The notes under the pieces are model-generated. The model made no database searches and was not told where the DNA came from. It was given only the letters and a program-made list of their open reading frames with translations. From positions 372,001 to 436,000 of the forward strand of contig JAFKLR010000004.1 of assembly GCA_017304685.1 (NCBI GenBank): DNA of 64,000 bases. The letters are read 5' to 3'. The position numbers and the translations under genes were made by a program. This document shows, one piece after another, positions 34,429 through 46,909 of the stretch (position 1 is its first letter; each line of letters opens with the position of its first letter). This DNA is from Sphingobacteriia bacterium. GTDB taxonomy: Bacteria; Pseudomonadota; Alphaproteobacteria; Rickettsiales; 33-17.

Positions 34429-37260
34429 TTAGCTAAATATCTTTTGAATAATTTCTTGTTGTTCTTTAGTATGAATTTTTGAATAACCAGTAGCTGGTGA
34501 AGCAGCTTCTTTTCTACCTACATATTCAATTTTTTCGCCTAATGTTTCCATTAATTTTGGTGCAATAAATGTATATGAACCCATATTTTTTGGTTCTTCT
34601 TGGCACCATATAAATTTAGCTTTTTTATATTTATTTGCTTCTTGTTTTATTAAACCTTCTGCAAATGGATATAATTGCTCTAATCTAATTAATGCTACAT
34701 TTTGATCTTTTCTTTTTTCTCTTTCTTCATATAGATCGTAGTAAATCTTTCCAGTACAGAAAACAACTTTTTGAACTTTATTAGGATCTAATTTATCAAT
34801 CTCACCAATAACTGGCTTAAATGAAGTTTTATTACCAAATTCTTTAATGTTAGAAGTTACTAATTTATGTCTAAGCAATGATTTAGGACTCATTATTATT
34901 AATGGTTTCCTAAAATTATTAATAACCTGGCGACGTAATAAATGGAATATTGAAGCAGGGGTTGTTGGATATGCAACTTGCATATTATCTTCAGCGCAAA
35001 GTTGTAAAAATCTTTCAAGTCTTGCGGAACTGTGTTCTGGACCTTGACCTTCAAACCCATGTGGTAATAGAAGAACTAAGCCATTCATTCTAAGCCATTT
35101 AGTTTCAGCTGCAGCAATATATTGATCGATAATAATTTGGGCGCCATTTGCAAAATCACCAAACTGTGCTTCCCAAATAACTAATGAGTTAGGGTTGCCT
35201 AATGCAAAGCCATATTCATATCCCATAACTGCATATTCTGATAAATTACTATCATGTACTTCAAAATTTGCTTGTTTATCTGAGATGTTATTTAGTGGTA
35301 TATGTCTATTGCCATTTTTTTGATCATGTAGAACTGAATGTCTATGAGAAAATGTACCGCGCCCAGCGTCTTGACCTGAAAGTCTTACTGAATTTCCTTC
35401 AAGCAAAAGGGAACCATATGCAAGTGCTTCAGCAGTAGCCCAATCAATATTTTCACCACTTTCAATTAATTTTTTTCTTTGATCTAATTGTCTTGCAATT
35501 TTGCTATTTATATTAAAATCATTTGGTATTTCACAGATTTTTTGACCAATTGTTTTTAATATTTTTTCATCAACGCCTGTAATAGGTTCAATTTTTTTAT
35601 TAACATCAGCCGGTTTAAATTTTGACCATTTACCTTCTAACCAATCGCCTTTATTAGGTTTATAGGTTTTAGATTGTTCTAATTCTTTATTTAAAAATTC
35701 TTTAAAATTATTTTTGCAGTTTTCAACCCAAGTTTCATTAATTACACCTGAATTGATAAGATAATTACTATATTTTGTAGCAACGCCTTCATGATTATTA
35801 ACGCGCTCATACATTACAGGTTGTGTAAAGAAAGGTTCATCTGTTTCATTATGACCATGTAAGCGGAAACAAACTAAATTCATTATGGCATCTTTATTAA
35901 AAGTTTGCCTGTATTCAACCATAAGTCTTGCAATTTTTGCTACAGCTTCTGCATCATCACCATTAACATGAAAAATAGGAATAGAAATAGCTTTAGCGAA
36001 TTCAGATGGATATCTAGAACTGCGGCCATTCCATGGATTTGCTGTAAAACCAACTTGGTTATTTACAATGATATGTAAAGTTCCTTTTACTTCATAACCT
36101 GGAATATCACCCAACATTAGGCTTTCTGCAACTACACCTTGTCCACATACTGCAGCGTCACCATGGATTAAAAGAGAAACAACAGAAGAACGATTATTAC
36201 CATTTTTTTCTGCTTCAGTTTGCTCTGCTCTAACTTTACCCATAACAACTGGATTAACAGTTTCTAAATGAGATGGGTTAGGGACCATTGATAGCGATAT
36301 GTCATTACCTGATTTCGTTTTTCTAATTGACGAATAACCTAAGTGATATTTTACATCTCCTGCAAAACCTAAACTATCTGGGAAAGCTAAATTACCTTGA
36401 AATTGTGATAACATAGCGACATATGGTTTACCCATGATTTTAGTAAGCATATTAAGCCTACCTCTATGAGCCATACCCATAATTAATCTATTAACACCAA
36501 GTTCTGCTGATTTTTCAATTATTTGATCTACCGCCATAATTGAAGATTCTCCACCTTCAACCGAGAAGCGTTTTGCGCCAGGAAATTTTACGTGCAAAAA
36601 TTGTTCAAACCCTTCTGCATGAAGAATGGTTTCTGCAATTTGTTTTCTTATTTCATTATTTAGTGAATTTTGAAAATCAGGAGCTTCAAATTTTTTATAT
36701 AACCATAATTTTTCATTTTCATCACGGATATGTGCGGTTTCGACACCGTAAGTTGAAGAGTAAACGTTTAATAAGTAAGAATGTAAATCTCTAATTCTTA
36801 CTTGACCTATTCCCTCAACATAATTTTTTAAATCGACATTTAAATCGATTTCTTGTTCAGAAAAACCTAATTGTGGTAAATCTAACCCTACTTCCTCTAA
36901 TAGAGGTAATTTTTCTAAGTTTAGTGGATCTAAAGAAGTTATCTTATGCCCATGAAGTCTTATATTATCGACCATTCTAATGGCTTTTAAATAAAGAACT
37001 TCTTGAACATCAATATTTGCTGTTTTTTTATCTAATGGTTTTGGCTCTTCCTTAATTTTGGTAATTGTAACTCCCCTGTTACACCAAGAAGGACCATTAA
37101 CTATTGTTTTAACAGCTTGTTTATTGTCATTAAAATTAGCAAAAAATTGTCGCCAGTTTTCATCTACAGAATTTGGATTTTCTAAATATCTTTCATATAA
37201 TTCTTCAATAAAAACACTATTAGCACCGAAAAGATAACTAGTTCCTTTTAAATCCGACAT
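34429..37260 (-). CDS. sucA: 2-oxoglutarate dehydrogenase E1 component
   Basis: Thiamine-diphosphate enzyme that decarboxylates 2-oxoglutarate. The 943 residues begin with the E2-binding N-terminus ([20 protein letters not shown], then [11 protein letters not shown]). They also contain [31 protein letters not shown], the cofactor site [14 protein letters not shown] with [12 protein letters not shown], and the C-terminal [20 protein letters not shown]. Length agrees with bacterial SucA. It lies 21 bases after sucD. Confidence 0.97.
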   Translation of the reverse strand: MSDLKGTSYLFGANSVFIEELYERYLENPNSVDENWRQFFANFNDNKQAVKTIVNGPSWCNRGVTITKIKEEPKPLDKKTANIDVQEVLYLKAIRMVDNIRLHGHKITSLDPLNLEKLPLLEEVGLDLPQLGFSEQEIDLNVDLKNYVEGIGQVRIRDLHSYLLNVYSSTYGVETAHIRDENEKLWLYKKFEAPDFQNSLNNEIRKQIAETILHAEGFEQFLHVKFPGAKRFSVEGGESSIMAVDQIIEKSAELGVNRLIMGMAHRGRLNMLTKIMGKPYVAMLSQFQGNLAFPDSLGFAGDVKYHLGYSSIRKTKSGNDISLSMVPNPSHLETVNPVVMGKVRAEQTEAEKNGNNRSSVVSLLIHGDAAVCGQGVVAESLMLGDIPGYEVKGTLHIIVNNQVGFTANPWNGRSSRYPSEFAKAISIPIFHVNGDDAEAVAKIARLMVEYRQTFNKDAIMNLVCFRLHGHNETDEPFFTQPVMYERVNNHEGVATKYSNYLINSGVINETWVENCKNNFKEFLNKELEQSKTYKPNKGDWLEGKWSKFKPADVNKKIEPITGVDEKILKTIGQKICEIPNDFNINSKIARQLDQRKKLIESGENIDWATAEALAYGSLLLEGNSVRLSGQDAGRGTFSHRHSVLHDQKNGNRHIPLNNISDKQANFEVHDSNLSEYAVMGYEYGFALGNPNSLVIWEAQFGDFANGAQIIIDQYIAAAETKWLRMNGLVLLLPHGFEGQGPEHSSARLERFLQLCAEDNMQVAYPTTPASIFHLLRRQVINNFRKPLIIMSPKSLLRHKLVTSNIKEFGNKTSFKPVIGEIDKLDPNKVQKVVFCTGKIYYDLYEEREKRKDQNVALIRLEQLYPFAEGLIKQEANKYKKAKFIWCQEEPKNMGSYTFIAPKLMETLGEKIEYVGRKEAASPATGYSKIHTKEQQEIIQKIFS

Positions 37261-37281
37261 ACAATAAACTTTAACCTTGCT

Positions 37282-38160
37282 TTAAATCTTACCTAATAAT
37301 TTACCCATAGTTTTACCAATTTCAGCTGGTGAATCAGATACAACAATGCCAGCGCTTCTCATCGCTTCCATTTTATCATCTGCACCACCTTTACCACCGG
37401 CAACAATTGCTCCTGCGTGGCCCATTCTTCTACCAGGAGGAGCGGTACGCCCTGCTACAAATCCTACTGTAGGTTTTTTAATTTTGGAATTTTTAATTAC
37501 TTCAGCTGCATCTTCTTCAGCACTACCACCAATTTCACCAATCATGATAATGGCATCAGTATCAGGATCGTTTAAGAACATTTCTATAACATCAACGAAA
37601 TTTGTTCCATTTATAGGATCACCACCAATACCAACACAAGTTGATTGTCCAAGTCCAATAGCTGTTGTTTGTGCCACAGCCTCATAAGTTAAAGTTCCTG
37701 AACGAGATACAATACCTATTCTACCTTTTTTATGGATGTGACCAGGCATAATACCAATTTTACATTCTTCAGGAGTAATTACGCCAGGACAGTTAGGTCC
37801 TACTAATCTAGTTTTAGAACCGTTTAAAGCTCTTTTTACTCTCATCATATCAAGTACTGGAATACCTTCAGTGATACAGATCGCTAATTCAATTTCAGCG
37901 TCGATTGCTTCTAAAATTGAATCTGCTGCAAAAGCTGGAGGAACATATATTACTGAAGCATTAGCGCCTGTAGTTTTAACTGCTTCTTCAACTGTATTAA
38001 ACACTGGTAAATTTAAGTGAGTTGACCCTCCTTTGCCCGGAGTTACTCCTCCTACCATTTTTGTTCCATATGCAATCGCTTGCTCTGAATGGAAAGTTCC
38101 TTGGGAACCAGTAAAACCTTGGCAAATAACTTTTGTATTTTTATTAATCAAAATGGTCAT
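37282..38160 (-). CDS. sucD: succinyl-CoA synthetase subunit alpha
   Basis: Forms succinyl-phosphate intermediates on a histidine during substrate-level ATP or GTP formation. The 292 residues show the CoA-binding Rossmann start [18 protein letters not shown], the [10 protein letters not shown] loop, [10 protein letters not shown] and the phosphorylated His in [14 protein letters not shown]. The gene follows sucC by 4 bases, which fits equal expression of the two subunits. Confidence 0.97.
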   Translation of the reverse strand: MTILINKNTKVICQGFTGSQGTFHSEQAIAYGTKMVGGVTPGKGGSTHLNLPVFNTVEEAVKTTGANASVIYVPPAFAADSILEAIDAEIELAICITEGIPVLDMMRVKRALNGSKTRLVGPNCPGVITPEECKIGIMPGHIHKKGRIGIVSRSGTLTYEAVAQTTAIGLGQSTCVGIGGDPINGTNFVDVIEMFLNDPDTDAIIMIGEIGGSAEEDAAEVIKNSKIKKPTVGFVAGRTAPPGRRMGHAGAIVAGGKGGADDKMEAMRSAGIVVSDSPAEIGKTMGKLLGKI

Positions 38161-38164
38161 AATA

Positions 38165-39337
38165 CTAGCCCTTATTAACTGCTTTAACTATTTTTTCTGC
38201 TGCATCTGCTAAATCATCGGCTGCAATTACTGCTAAACCTGAGTTATTTAAGATTTGCTTACCTAATTCAAAATTAGTTCCTGCAAGTCTTACAACAAGC
38301 GGTACACTTAATGAAACTTCTTTAGCAGCAGCGATTACACCTTCAGCAATAATATCACAACGCATAATACCACCGAAAATATTTACAAGTATTCCTTTTA
38401 CTTCAGGGTCAGAAAGGATAATTCTAAATGCTTCACTTACTTTCTCTTTATTTGCTCCACCGCCTACATCCAAAAAGTTAGCAGGTTCGCCACCGTAAAG
38501 TTTAATAATATCCATAGTTGACATTGCAAGACCTGCGCCGTTAACCATGCATCCAATATTACCATCCATTTTAACGTAACTAAGCCCAGAATTATTCGCT
38601 CTTTGTTCTAAAGGATCTTCTTCATCTAAATCGCGCATTGTTGAAACTTCAGCCTGACGATAAAGTGCGTTATCATCAAAATTAAATTTAGCATCTAATG
38701 CTACAAATTCATTTTTGTCATTTGTAATCATTGGATTGATTTCAACTTGGCTTGCATCAGTTCCAAGGAAAGCATTATATAATTTTATAACAAAATCAGA
38801 AAATTTCTTCATTTGCTCGCCTTCAAATCCTAATGCGAAAGCAAGTTTACGTGTATGGAAAGGTTGAATACCTGTTGCAGGATCTATTGAAGCTTTAATT
38901 ATTTTTTCAGGATGGTTATCAGCAACTTCTTCAATATCAACGCCACCTTCAGAGGATGCAATTATTGTTATTGATGAAGTAGCACGATCAAGAACTAAAC
39001 TTAAATAATATTCTTTTTTAATATCAGAGCCTTCTTCAATATAAATCCTTCTAACTTTTTGACCTTTAGGACCAGTTTGATGAGTTACAAGAGTAATTCC
39101 GAACATTTTTTCAGTTAATTCTTTTACTTCATTTGGCGATTTAGCAAGTTTAACTCCACCTGCCTTACCGCGGCCACCTGCGTGAATTTGCGCTTTCACA
39201 ACATATAATTTATTATTTTCAAGCTTACTTACAACATTATCAAGTTGTGATAAATCGGTAATAAGTCCCGCTTGTTTATTAACGGGAATGCCGTATTTTC
39301 GAAGTATCTCTTTTGCCTGATATTCATGAATATTCAT
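38165..39337 (-). CDS. sucC: succinyl-CoA synthetase subunit beta
   Basis: Nucleotide-binding ATP-grasp subunit. The 390 residues open with [19 protein letters not shown], include [38 protein letters not shown] with metal-binding residues, and the C-terminal domain with [16 protein letters not shown] and [17 protein letters not shown]. All are family hallmarks, and the length is normal. It lies 10 bases after mdh. Confidence 0.97.
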   Translation of the reverse strand: MNIHEYQAKEILRKYGIPVNKQAGLITDLSQLDNVVSKLENNKLYVVKAQIHAGGRGKAGGVKLAKSPNEVKELTEKMFGITLVTHQTGPKGQKVRRIYIEEGSDIKKEYYLSLVLDRATSSITIIASSEGGVDIEEVADNHPEKIIKASIDPATGIQPFHTRKLAFALGFEGEQMKKFSDFVIKLYNAFLGTDASQVEINPMITNDKNEFVALDAKFNFDDNALYRQAEVSTMRDLDEEDPLEQRANNSGLSYVKMDGNIGCMVNGAGLAMSTMDIIKLYGGEPANFLDVGGGANKEKVSEAFRIILSDPEVKGILVNIFGGIMRCDIIAEGVIAAAKEVSLSVPLVVRLAGTNFELGKQILNNSGLAVIAADDLADAAEKIVKAVNKG

Positions 39338-39347
39338 TTTGTCTTCC

Positions 39348-41665
<2,318 letters not shown>

Positions 41666-41739
41666 TTTTACTCTTAATTAACATTTGTGACAAAAAACTT
41701 TATTAAGGAATGAATAGGGGAGAAACAAATATATTTTAG

Positions 41740-41768
41740 AAGCTAAATATATGTGTCTCTATTGTCAA
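41740..41768 (-). promoter_or_regulatory. possible promoter for rho and the TCA genes
   Basis: A perfect TTGACA on the minus strand (41768-41763) is the best -35 box in the 182-base spacer before rho. The hexamer 17 bases on is weak (TAGCTT), so only the -35 is convincing. A leader of about 70 bases would result. Confidence 0.35.
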
Positions 41769-41847
41769 CTGCTATTTTAGTGAAAATATAGAAATTTAAT
41801 CATATTATGACATTTATGTCGCTATGGTAAAAGTTCTTAGTATTTTC

Positions 41848-42282
41848 TTAAAATGGTTTTAAAACCACTAAAAAAACAATGAGAACAAGCATTACAGTAG
41901 GAAATTCATTTGCAATTCGATAGAATTTTTCTGAATGCTTATTTTGTCCTTTTTCAAAATCCTTTCTCCACTTTGCAAGCATTCCGTGGAAGCCGGAAAG
42001 TAGTATAACTAATAAAAACTTAATGTGAAACCAAATACCTAAATTTTTAAATCCTAATATATGAATTAGCATTAAGCCAAAAATAAATGTAAATATCATA
42101 GCTGGGTTAATAATTATTCTAAGAAGTTTTTTTTCCATTACTTTAAGGGTTAAATCAAGTTCAGAATTTTGCTCAGTTCGAGTGTGATAAACATATAAAC
42201 GAGGTAAATAAAAAAGACCGGCCATCCATGCTACCATAGAAATAATATGGAGTGATTTAATAACTAAATAGTATTCTGTCAT
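41848..42282 (-). CDS. hemJ: protoporphyrinogen oxidase HemJ
   Basis: Membrane haem-synthesis enzyme that oxidises protoporphyrinogen IX. The 144 residues form four helices with KSLHIISMVAWMAGLFYLPR (conserved His), FHIKFLLVILLSGFHGMLAKW (conserved His and Lys), and RIANEFPTVMLVLIVFLVV. This is the HemJ pattern rather than general CopD. It follows the ABC-2 permease by 2 bases. Other haem genes are outside the window. Confidence 0.9.
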   Translation of the reverse strand: MTEYYLVIKSLHIISMVAWMAGLFYLPRLYVYHTRTEQNSELDLTLKVMEKKLLRIIINPAMIFTFIFGLMLIHILGFKNLGIWFHIKFLLVILLSGFHGMLAKWRKDFEKGQNKHSEKFYRIANEFPTVMLVLIVFLVVLKPF

Positions 42283-42284
42283 GT

Positions 42285-43061
42285 TTATTTACGTAATTTC
42301 CAACCTGATTTTAAAACGAAATAGCAAATTGCCCAGATAAAGATATTTAAGATAGTTAAACTAGCTAAGGCTGTGACAATATTACATTCTTTGAAATTAG
42401 TAAAGCTAAACCTTATTCCGTCAACAATATAAAAGAATGGGTTGTAATAAATGATTTTATTAAACCAAGGTGAAAGATTGCTAATAGGATAAAATGTTCC
42501 TGAAAGAAATGATAAAGGGGTTACAATATAATTTGTAATAGCAGCTAAATCGTCAAATCTTTTTGAAGCAATACCAGTTAGTAATCCAATATTGGATAAT
42601 AAAATTGAAGAAAGAGCTATAAATGCAAGTAAGGTACCCGGATTATAAATAGGGATTCCAGTAATAAAGAATAAGATTATATATAAAATAAAAGCTATTA
42701 TAGTTGATCTAATCAAGCTTGAAATTGCAAAACAGGTAATCATTTGAGTAGGAGTGAAAGGTGGAAGTAAATAGTCAATTATAGCACCGTTTACTTTACT
42801 AATAACCATTACAGATGAAGTGTTTGCGAAAGCATTTTGTATTATACTCATCGCAATTAAACCTGCCGACATAAATACTTCGAACTTAATGCTTCCGATA
42901 AAATCGACATGCTTACCTATAGCTATTGTAAAAATGCTAAAAAATAATAACGCGGATATAATAGGAGAAATAATTGTCTGATGGTATACTTTAAAAAAAC
43001 GCCAAATTTCTTTGGATAATAAAACTTTATAAGAAATAAGGCGTTTTTTATGAGAAAGCAT
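42285..43061 (-). CDS. ABC-2 type transporter permease
   Basis: A 258-residue membrane protein with six helices. It begins with a cytoplasmic lead (LLSKEIWRFFKVYHQTIISPIIS) and carries ABC-2 permease features such as GKHVDFIGSIKFEVFMSAGL, SSVMVISKVNGAIIDYLLPP, and the terminal PLSFLSGTFYPISNLSPWFN with IIYYNPFFYIVDGIRFSF. The closest known type is YadH-like exporters. The ATPase partner (YadG-like) is not adjacent. It sits between rpoH (1-base gap) and hemJ (2-base gap), so it is co-transcribed with a heat-shock sigma factor, perhaps only by operon position. Confidence 0.88.
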   Translation of the reverse strand: MLSHKKRLISYKVLLSKEIWRFFKVYHQTIISPIISALLFFSIFTIAIGKHVDFIGSIKFEVFMSAGLIAMSIIQNAFANTSSVMVISKVNGAIIDYLLPPFTPTQMITCFAISSLIRSTIIAFILYIILFFITGIPIYNPGTLLAFIALSSILLSNIGLLTGIASKRFDDLAAITNYIVTPLSFLSGTFYPISNLSPWFNKIIYYNPFFYIVDGIRFSFTNFKECNIVTALASLTILNIFIWAICYFVLKSGWKLRK

Positions 43062-43062
43062 T

Positions 43063-43920
43063 TTAGTTATTAGCTACGGCTTCTTTAAGTTTATTTAAAG
43101 CTCGTGTTTCAAGTTGTCTTACTCTTTCAGTTGAGACATTAAATTTTTTAGCAATTTGTTCTAAAGTTAAAGCGTTCTCACTTAAATGTCTTTGCTCAAT
43201 GATTTCTTTTTCACGAACATCTAGTAAAGCTAAAGCTTTATGAAATAAATTAAGCTTTCTTTTCTTTTCCTGTTTTTTTTCAAAAATAACTTCCTGATTA
43301 GGACGAGATTCAGGAATAAGATCAATTGCTTCATTTTTATCTTCATTAATAAAATTATTTAATGAAATATCAGAAGAATGAATGCGCTGATCCATTTCAA
43401 TAACTTCAGATTCGTGTACATTTAATTGAGCTGCTATTTTTTTAATATCTTCATGATTTAATTCAGAGCGAGCTTCAAGTTTTGTGATTTTAGATTTTAA
43501 CTTTCTAAGATTAAAAAACAATTTTTTTTGAGCAGATGTAGTACCTATCTTTACTAACGACCAGCTTTTAATAATGTATTCTTGTATAGCAGCTTTAATC
43601 CACCATGTTGCATATGTTGATAACCTGTAACCTAATTCAGGATTAAATTTTTTTACTGCCTGCATAAGGCCGATATTGCCTTCTGAAATCATCTCAATCA
43701 TAGGAAGGCCATAATTTTTATAAACTCTAGCAATTTTAGGGACAAGTTTAAGATAACTTAAAACTAATTTATGTGCAGCCTTAATATCTTTATGTTCAAT
43801 CATATCCTTTGCTAACATAAATTCTGTTTCAGCGTCTAAGCTAGGGATTCTTTTAATCTCTTCTAGATAACGAGCTAAGCTAATTTGATCCGAAGGTGAT
43901 GTTGCTAATATTAATGACAT
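43063..43920 (-). CDS. rpoH: RNA polymerase sigma-32 (heat shock sigma factor)
   Basis: Directs transcription of heat-shock genes. The 285 residues contain region 2 (MIEMISEGNIGLMQAVKKF, LSTYATWWIKAAIQEYII), the RpoH box QKKLFFNLRK (131-140) that marks sigma-32 members, and region 4 with LDVREKEIIEQRHL and the helix-turn-helix TLEQIAKKFNVSTERVRQLE. A strong promoter lies upstream. FtsH, encoded at 48230, degrades sigma-32 in model bacteria. Confidence 0.95.
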   Translation of the reverse strand: MSLILATSPSDQISLARYLEEIKRIPSLDAETEFMLAKDMIEHKDIKAAHKLVLSYLKLVPKIARVYKNYGLPMIEMISEGNIGLMQAVKKFNPELGYRLSTYATWWIKAAIQEYIIKSWSLVKIGTTSAQKKLFFNLRKLKSKITKLEARSELNHEDIKKIAAQLNVHESEVIEMDQRIHSSDISLNNFINEDKNEAIDLIPESRPNQEVIFEKKQEKKRKLNLFHKALALLDVREKEIIEQRHLSENALTLEQIAKKFNVSTERVRQLETRALNKLKEAVANN

Positions 43921-43983
43921 ATTATGCTACCAATTTAATAAATTAGGTTAAATAAAAATAGCTAATTTACTATTTTCACATAT

Positions 43984-44012
43984 ATTATAATAGTTCTAAT
44001 AAATTCTTTCAA
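43984..44012 (-). promoter_or_regulatory. sigma-70-type promoter for rpoH-permease-hemJ
   Basis: On the minus strand TTGAAA (44012-44007), a 17-base spacer and a perfect TATAAT (43989-43984). The -35 overlaps CTTGAA, which resembles the heat-shock -35 box, but the -10 is of the vegetative kind. The -10 is 63 bases before the rpoH ATG. Confidence 0.65.
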
Positions 44013-44051
44013 GTGCTAGTATGTAAATAAATTCAAGTAATTATTATAAAA

Positions 44052-44522
44052 ATGGATTGGGAAGAATATATAAATACAGTTAAAAAAGTGACGAAAAAAC
44101 AAAGGGTTGTTGAAGAATCAAAAAAGGTTTCATTTAAAAAGAAAAATTTAGATTTTAAAGAAATTATTGATTATCAGGGACTTGGTTATAATAAGGATAC
44201 GCTTGTATCTGATAGGAAACTTCAAAAAAGACTTAAAAGTAAGGAAATTGATAGAGTACTAGATTTGCACTTCTTTACCCTTGAAGAAGCGTATAAGGCT
44301 TTATACCGATTTCTTATTAATTCCAGAAACGACCAATGTAAAACCGTATTAGTTATTACAGGAAAAGGTCATTTTATTGATGGAAAATATACTGGGAAGA
44401 TTAAAAATGAAGCTCCCAAGTGGTTAAATTATTTTCAAGAGCAAAAAATAATTGGTAATTTTTGTCTTTCTAATGAAGAGCAAGGAGGAGAAGGAGCTTA
44501 TATCGTAACATTAAAAAAATAA
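44052..44522 (+). CDS. Smr domain protein
   Basis: The 156 residues have a basic, disordered N-terminal half (to about 70) and a C-terminal Smr domain: DRVLDLHFFTLEEAYKALYR, KTVLVITGKGHFIDG, a loop, and GEGAYIVTLKK. Smr domains are found at the ends of MutS2 and alone as small nucleases or RNA-binding modules. The usual LDLHG is LDLHF here, although TGKG is intact. It precedes the retropepsin-like gene by 80 bases on the same strand. Confidence 0.82.
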   Translation: MDWEEYINTVKKVTKKQRVVEESKKVSFKKKNLDFKEIIDYQGLGYNKDTLVSDRKLQKRLKSKEIDRVLDLHFFTLEEAYKALYRFLINSRNDQCKTVLVITGKGHFIDGKYTGKIKNEAPKWLNYFQEQKIIGNFCLSNEEQGGEGAYIVTLKK

Positions 44523-44602
44523 TTAAAGTTAAAAAAGGTTTTAAAATCAATAAATAATGTGTTAAGATGGGATTCGCATTTTTAATTATTAAGTAAATCT
44601 GA

Positions 44603-45079
44603 ATGGAAGAAACGCTTGTTTTAAAAAGTAAAAAAATAATCGGTTGGCATGAATGGCTTTCATTGCCTGATTTAAATATTCCATACATAAAAGCTAAAAT
44701 TGACACTGGCGCCACTACCTCTTCGATAGGAGTTAGTGAAATTAGACATTTTACTCACAAAGGTGCTCCATGGGTAAAATTTAATATGATGCCTTTTTCA
44801 AAAATAAAGCATAGTGCGATTGCTGAAATTGTTGATGAAAGAATTGTTAGTGATTCAGGGGGGCACAGGCAATTAAGATATGTAATCAAAACACTCTTAA
44901 AAATAAGCGAAGATAATAGTTGGGAAATAGAGTTAACTCTTGCCAATAGAACTACAATGCGGTATCAAATGTTACTAGGAAGAGAAGCCATGGCAGGCAA
45001 AATTATGGTAGATCCTGGTGAAGAATATTTATTAGGTAAACATTCTATAAAAGATATAAGAAAACTATACAATCTATAA
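44603..45079 (+). CDS. retropepsin-like aspartic protease family protein (RimB/DUF785-like)
   Basis: The 158 residues show the retropepsin-like motif KIDTGATTSSI (catalytic-type Asp in DTGA), then a beta-rich fold ending in the second conserved segment MLLGREAMAGKIMVDPGEEY. This family has been annotated as an ATP-dependent zinc protease, and some members act with RimK-type glutamate ligases. No rimK gene is adjacent here. The partner is therefore unknown. No signal peptide is present, so it acts in the cytoplasm. Confidence 0.82.
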   Translation: MEETLVLKSKKIIGWHEWLSLPDLNIPYIKAKIDTGATTSSIGVSEIRHFTHKGAPWVKFNMMPFSKIKHSAIAEIVDERIVSDSGGHRQLRYVIKTLLKISEDNSWEIELTLANRTTMRYQMLLGREAMAGKIMVDPGEEYLLGKHSIKDIRKLYNL

Positions 45080-45280
45080 ACATATATTACCTAAATATTG
45101 AATGAAAGTTTAAAAAGTTTTTAAAAAATAATATATTAATAGCAAATTTACAACACCATAAAAATAATTTTAAGTACTTCTGGTTAATAATTCATTTGAT
45201 TATTAGCAATTTCTACTAACGAATGCTACAAAAGTTATTGACGTATACATGAATTAAATGTACGTAGGTATATTTAGGTA

Positions 45281-45299
45281 ATATAACTTCATGTTATAT
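45281..45299. repeat. inverted repeat in the pal leader region
   Basis: ATATAAC-TTCAT-GTTATAT is a 7-base inverted repeat 37 bases before the pal ATG. It could be an operator or leader hairpin. The rest of the 257-base spacer (45080-45336) contains no recognisable RNA gene; a TTGACG at about 45238-45243 may be a -35 box but lacks a clear -10. Confidence 0.3.
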
Positions 45300-45336
45300 G
45301 CTAACTTGTAAATAAATTAAATTTTGGAGAAAGGTT

Positions 45337-45810
45337 ATGATGAAAAAACTTCTTTCTGTAGCATTCGTGCTCTTATTTGCTTCAGCTTGTACTACAGGTT
45401 CAAGAATGGGCGGAGTTGATGGTGCAGGTGGTGATGCTCAAATTATTCCAGGTACACAAGCTGATTTAGAAGCTAACGTTGGTGATAGAGTATTTTTTGA
45501 TTTCGATCGTTCAGATGTTAAAGAAGAAGCTAAAGAAACTTTAAAACGTCAAGCGGCTTGGTTACAACAATACCCAAACACAAGAATAACAATTGAAGGT
45601 CATGCAGATGAACGCGGTACTCGTGAGTACAACATTGCTCTTGGTGAACGTCGTGCTGAATCAGTAAAAAAATACTTAATTAGCCTTGGTATTTCTAATG
45701 ATCGTCTTTCAACCGTTTCATTCGGTAAAGAGCGTTTAGCTGTTATCGGTAATACCGAAGAAGCTCATGCTCAAAATCGTCGTGGTGTAACTGTTGTAAG
45801 CAATCAATAG
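45337..45810 (+). CDS. pal: peptidoglycan-associated lipoprotein Pal
   Basis: Outer-membrane lipoprotein of the Tol-Pal system that binds peptidoglycan and helps outer-membrane constriction. The 157 residues carry a lipoprotein signal with lipobox ASAC (Cys18), a Gly-rich linker, and an OmpA-like domain: VFFDFDRSDVKEEAKETL, ITIEGHADERGTREYNIALG with peptidoglycan-binding Asp and Arg, and AQNRRGVTVVSN. GGAGAAAGG precedes the two ATG codons. tolQRAB are not next to it, unlike in many Proteobacteria. A strong terminator follows. Confidence 0.95.
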   Translation: MMKKLLSVAFVLLFASACTTGSRMGGVDGAGGDAQIIPGTQADLEANVGDRVFFDFDRSDVKEEAKETLKRQAAWLQQYPNTRITIEGHADERGTREYNIALGERRAESVKKYLISLGISNDRLSTVSFGKERLAVIGNTEEAHAQNRRGVTVVSNQ

Positions 45811-45830
45811 TCTAATACGATCGTATTATA

Positions 45831-45871
45831 AATAGCTGGTAACAACATAGTTGCCAGCTATTTTTTTTTTT
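45831..45871 (+). terminator. intrinsic terminator after pal
   Basis: An 11-pair stem (45833-45843 with 45850-45860, one G-U pair) with a 6-base loop is followed by eleven T. It is the strongest intrinsic terminator in the window and separates pal from cpoB, so most pal mRNA would be monocistronic. Confidence 0.85.
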
Positions 45872-45913
45872 GATAAGTTACGTAGTAGCATGTAATTTAT
45901 ACAAGGACACGTA

Positions 45914-46909
45914 ATGAAAATAAATTCTAATTTACTAAAAGCTCTTTTTTTAACCTTTGTAATTACGACAAATCACGCTTTAGCTGAGGATAACATTCAA
46001 TCAAGATTAGCCGATAGAATGGAAAGGTTGGAAAGAGATTTAAATATACTTCAAAAACAATTTTACCGTACCGGTGGTTCATCTAAAAAAAGTAACGCTT
46101 CTGGTTTAAATACTGATGCTGCGGACTTAGAATCAAGAGTTATGATGATCGAAGAGCAAATGCGCGATTTAAATGGTAAAGTAGAAGAAGTTCAATTTTA
46201 TAATAAACAATTAAGTGATAGAGTTGATATATTAAATAAAGATATAGATTTTAGATTTGAACAAATAGAGAAAGGTAAAAAGCTAGCTTCTACCCCAAGT
46301 AGTGAAAGTGCTAAAGATGATTTAACTACTGAGTCAACTACTTCTAAAACTATAACTGCTACAAATGACCAAGAAGCTTTTGATAAAAAAATAGGTGAAA
46401 CTAAATATAATAAAGAAAAACCTTTAAATCAGCAGTTAAAAGATTCTGAAGCTAAAAAAGGTAAAGGAATCAGTTCTGAAGCAATAGAAACTGGAAGCAT
46501 TGAAAGCGATAATGAAAAAAAGAAATCATATGATGAAGCAATTAATTTAATAAAAAAGTCTGAATTAGATAAGGCAGCAAAAGTTTTAGAAACATTTATT
46601 GGTAAATATGGTGATGATCCATTAGTTGGAAATGCATATTATTGGTATGGTGAAGTGTTTTATGTTAAAAAACAATACCAAGAAGCTGCAATTCAGTATC
46701 TAAAAGGTTATAAACAATTTCCTAAAGGGAAAAGAGCGCCAGATACTTTATTAAAACTTTCAATGTCATTAGGACAACTTAAAAAACTTAAAGAAGCATG
46801 TAGCACCATAGATAAACTCTATGATCGGTTTCCAGATGCATCAGCAAGTATAAAGAGTAAAGCAGATAAAGAGTATAAACGTCTTGGATGCACAAAAGCT
46901 TCAAACTAA
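45914..46909 (+). CDS. cpoB: cell division coordinator CpoB (YbgF)
   Basis: Periplasmic partner of Tol-Pal that links peptidoglycan synthesis and outer-membrane constriction. The 331 residues have a signal peptide (cleavage near ALAED, residues 24-25), an N-terminal coiled coil (RMERLERDLNILQKQFYRTG and on to about 120), a Ser/Thr/Lys-rich linker, and C-terminal TPR repeats (SYDEAINLIKKSELDKAAKV, GNAYYWYGEVFYVKKQYQEA, APDTLLKLSMSLGQLKK). A strong terminator lies between it and pal, leaving a 103-base gap. tilS overlaps its end. Confidence 0.92.
   Translation: MKINSNLLKALFLTFVITTNHALAEDNIQSRLADRMERLERDLNILQKQFYRTGGSSKKSNASGLNTDAADLESRVMMIEEQMRDLNGKVEEVQFYNKQLSDRVDILNKDIDFRFEQIEKGKKLASTPSSESAKDDLTTESTTSKTITATNDQEAFDKKIGETKYNKEKPLNQQLKDSEAKKGKGISSEAIETGSIESDNEKKKSYDEAINLIKKSELDKAAKVLETFIGKYGDDPLVGNAYYWYGEVFYVKKQYQEAAIQYLKGYKQFPKGKRAPDTLLKLSMSLGQLKKLKEACSTIDKLYDRFPDASASIKSKADKEYKRLGCTKASN

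Noticed and set aside
37346..37687. Open frame of 113 codons on the plus strand inside sucD
   Set aside because: Antisense shadow of the conserved SucD active-site region; Pro/Ala/Ser-rich product typical of such shadows.
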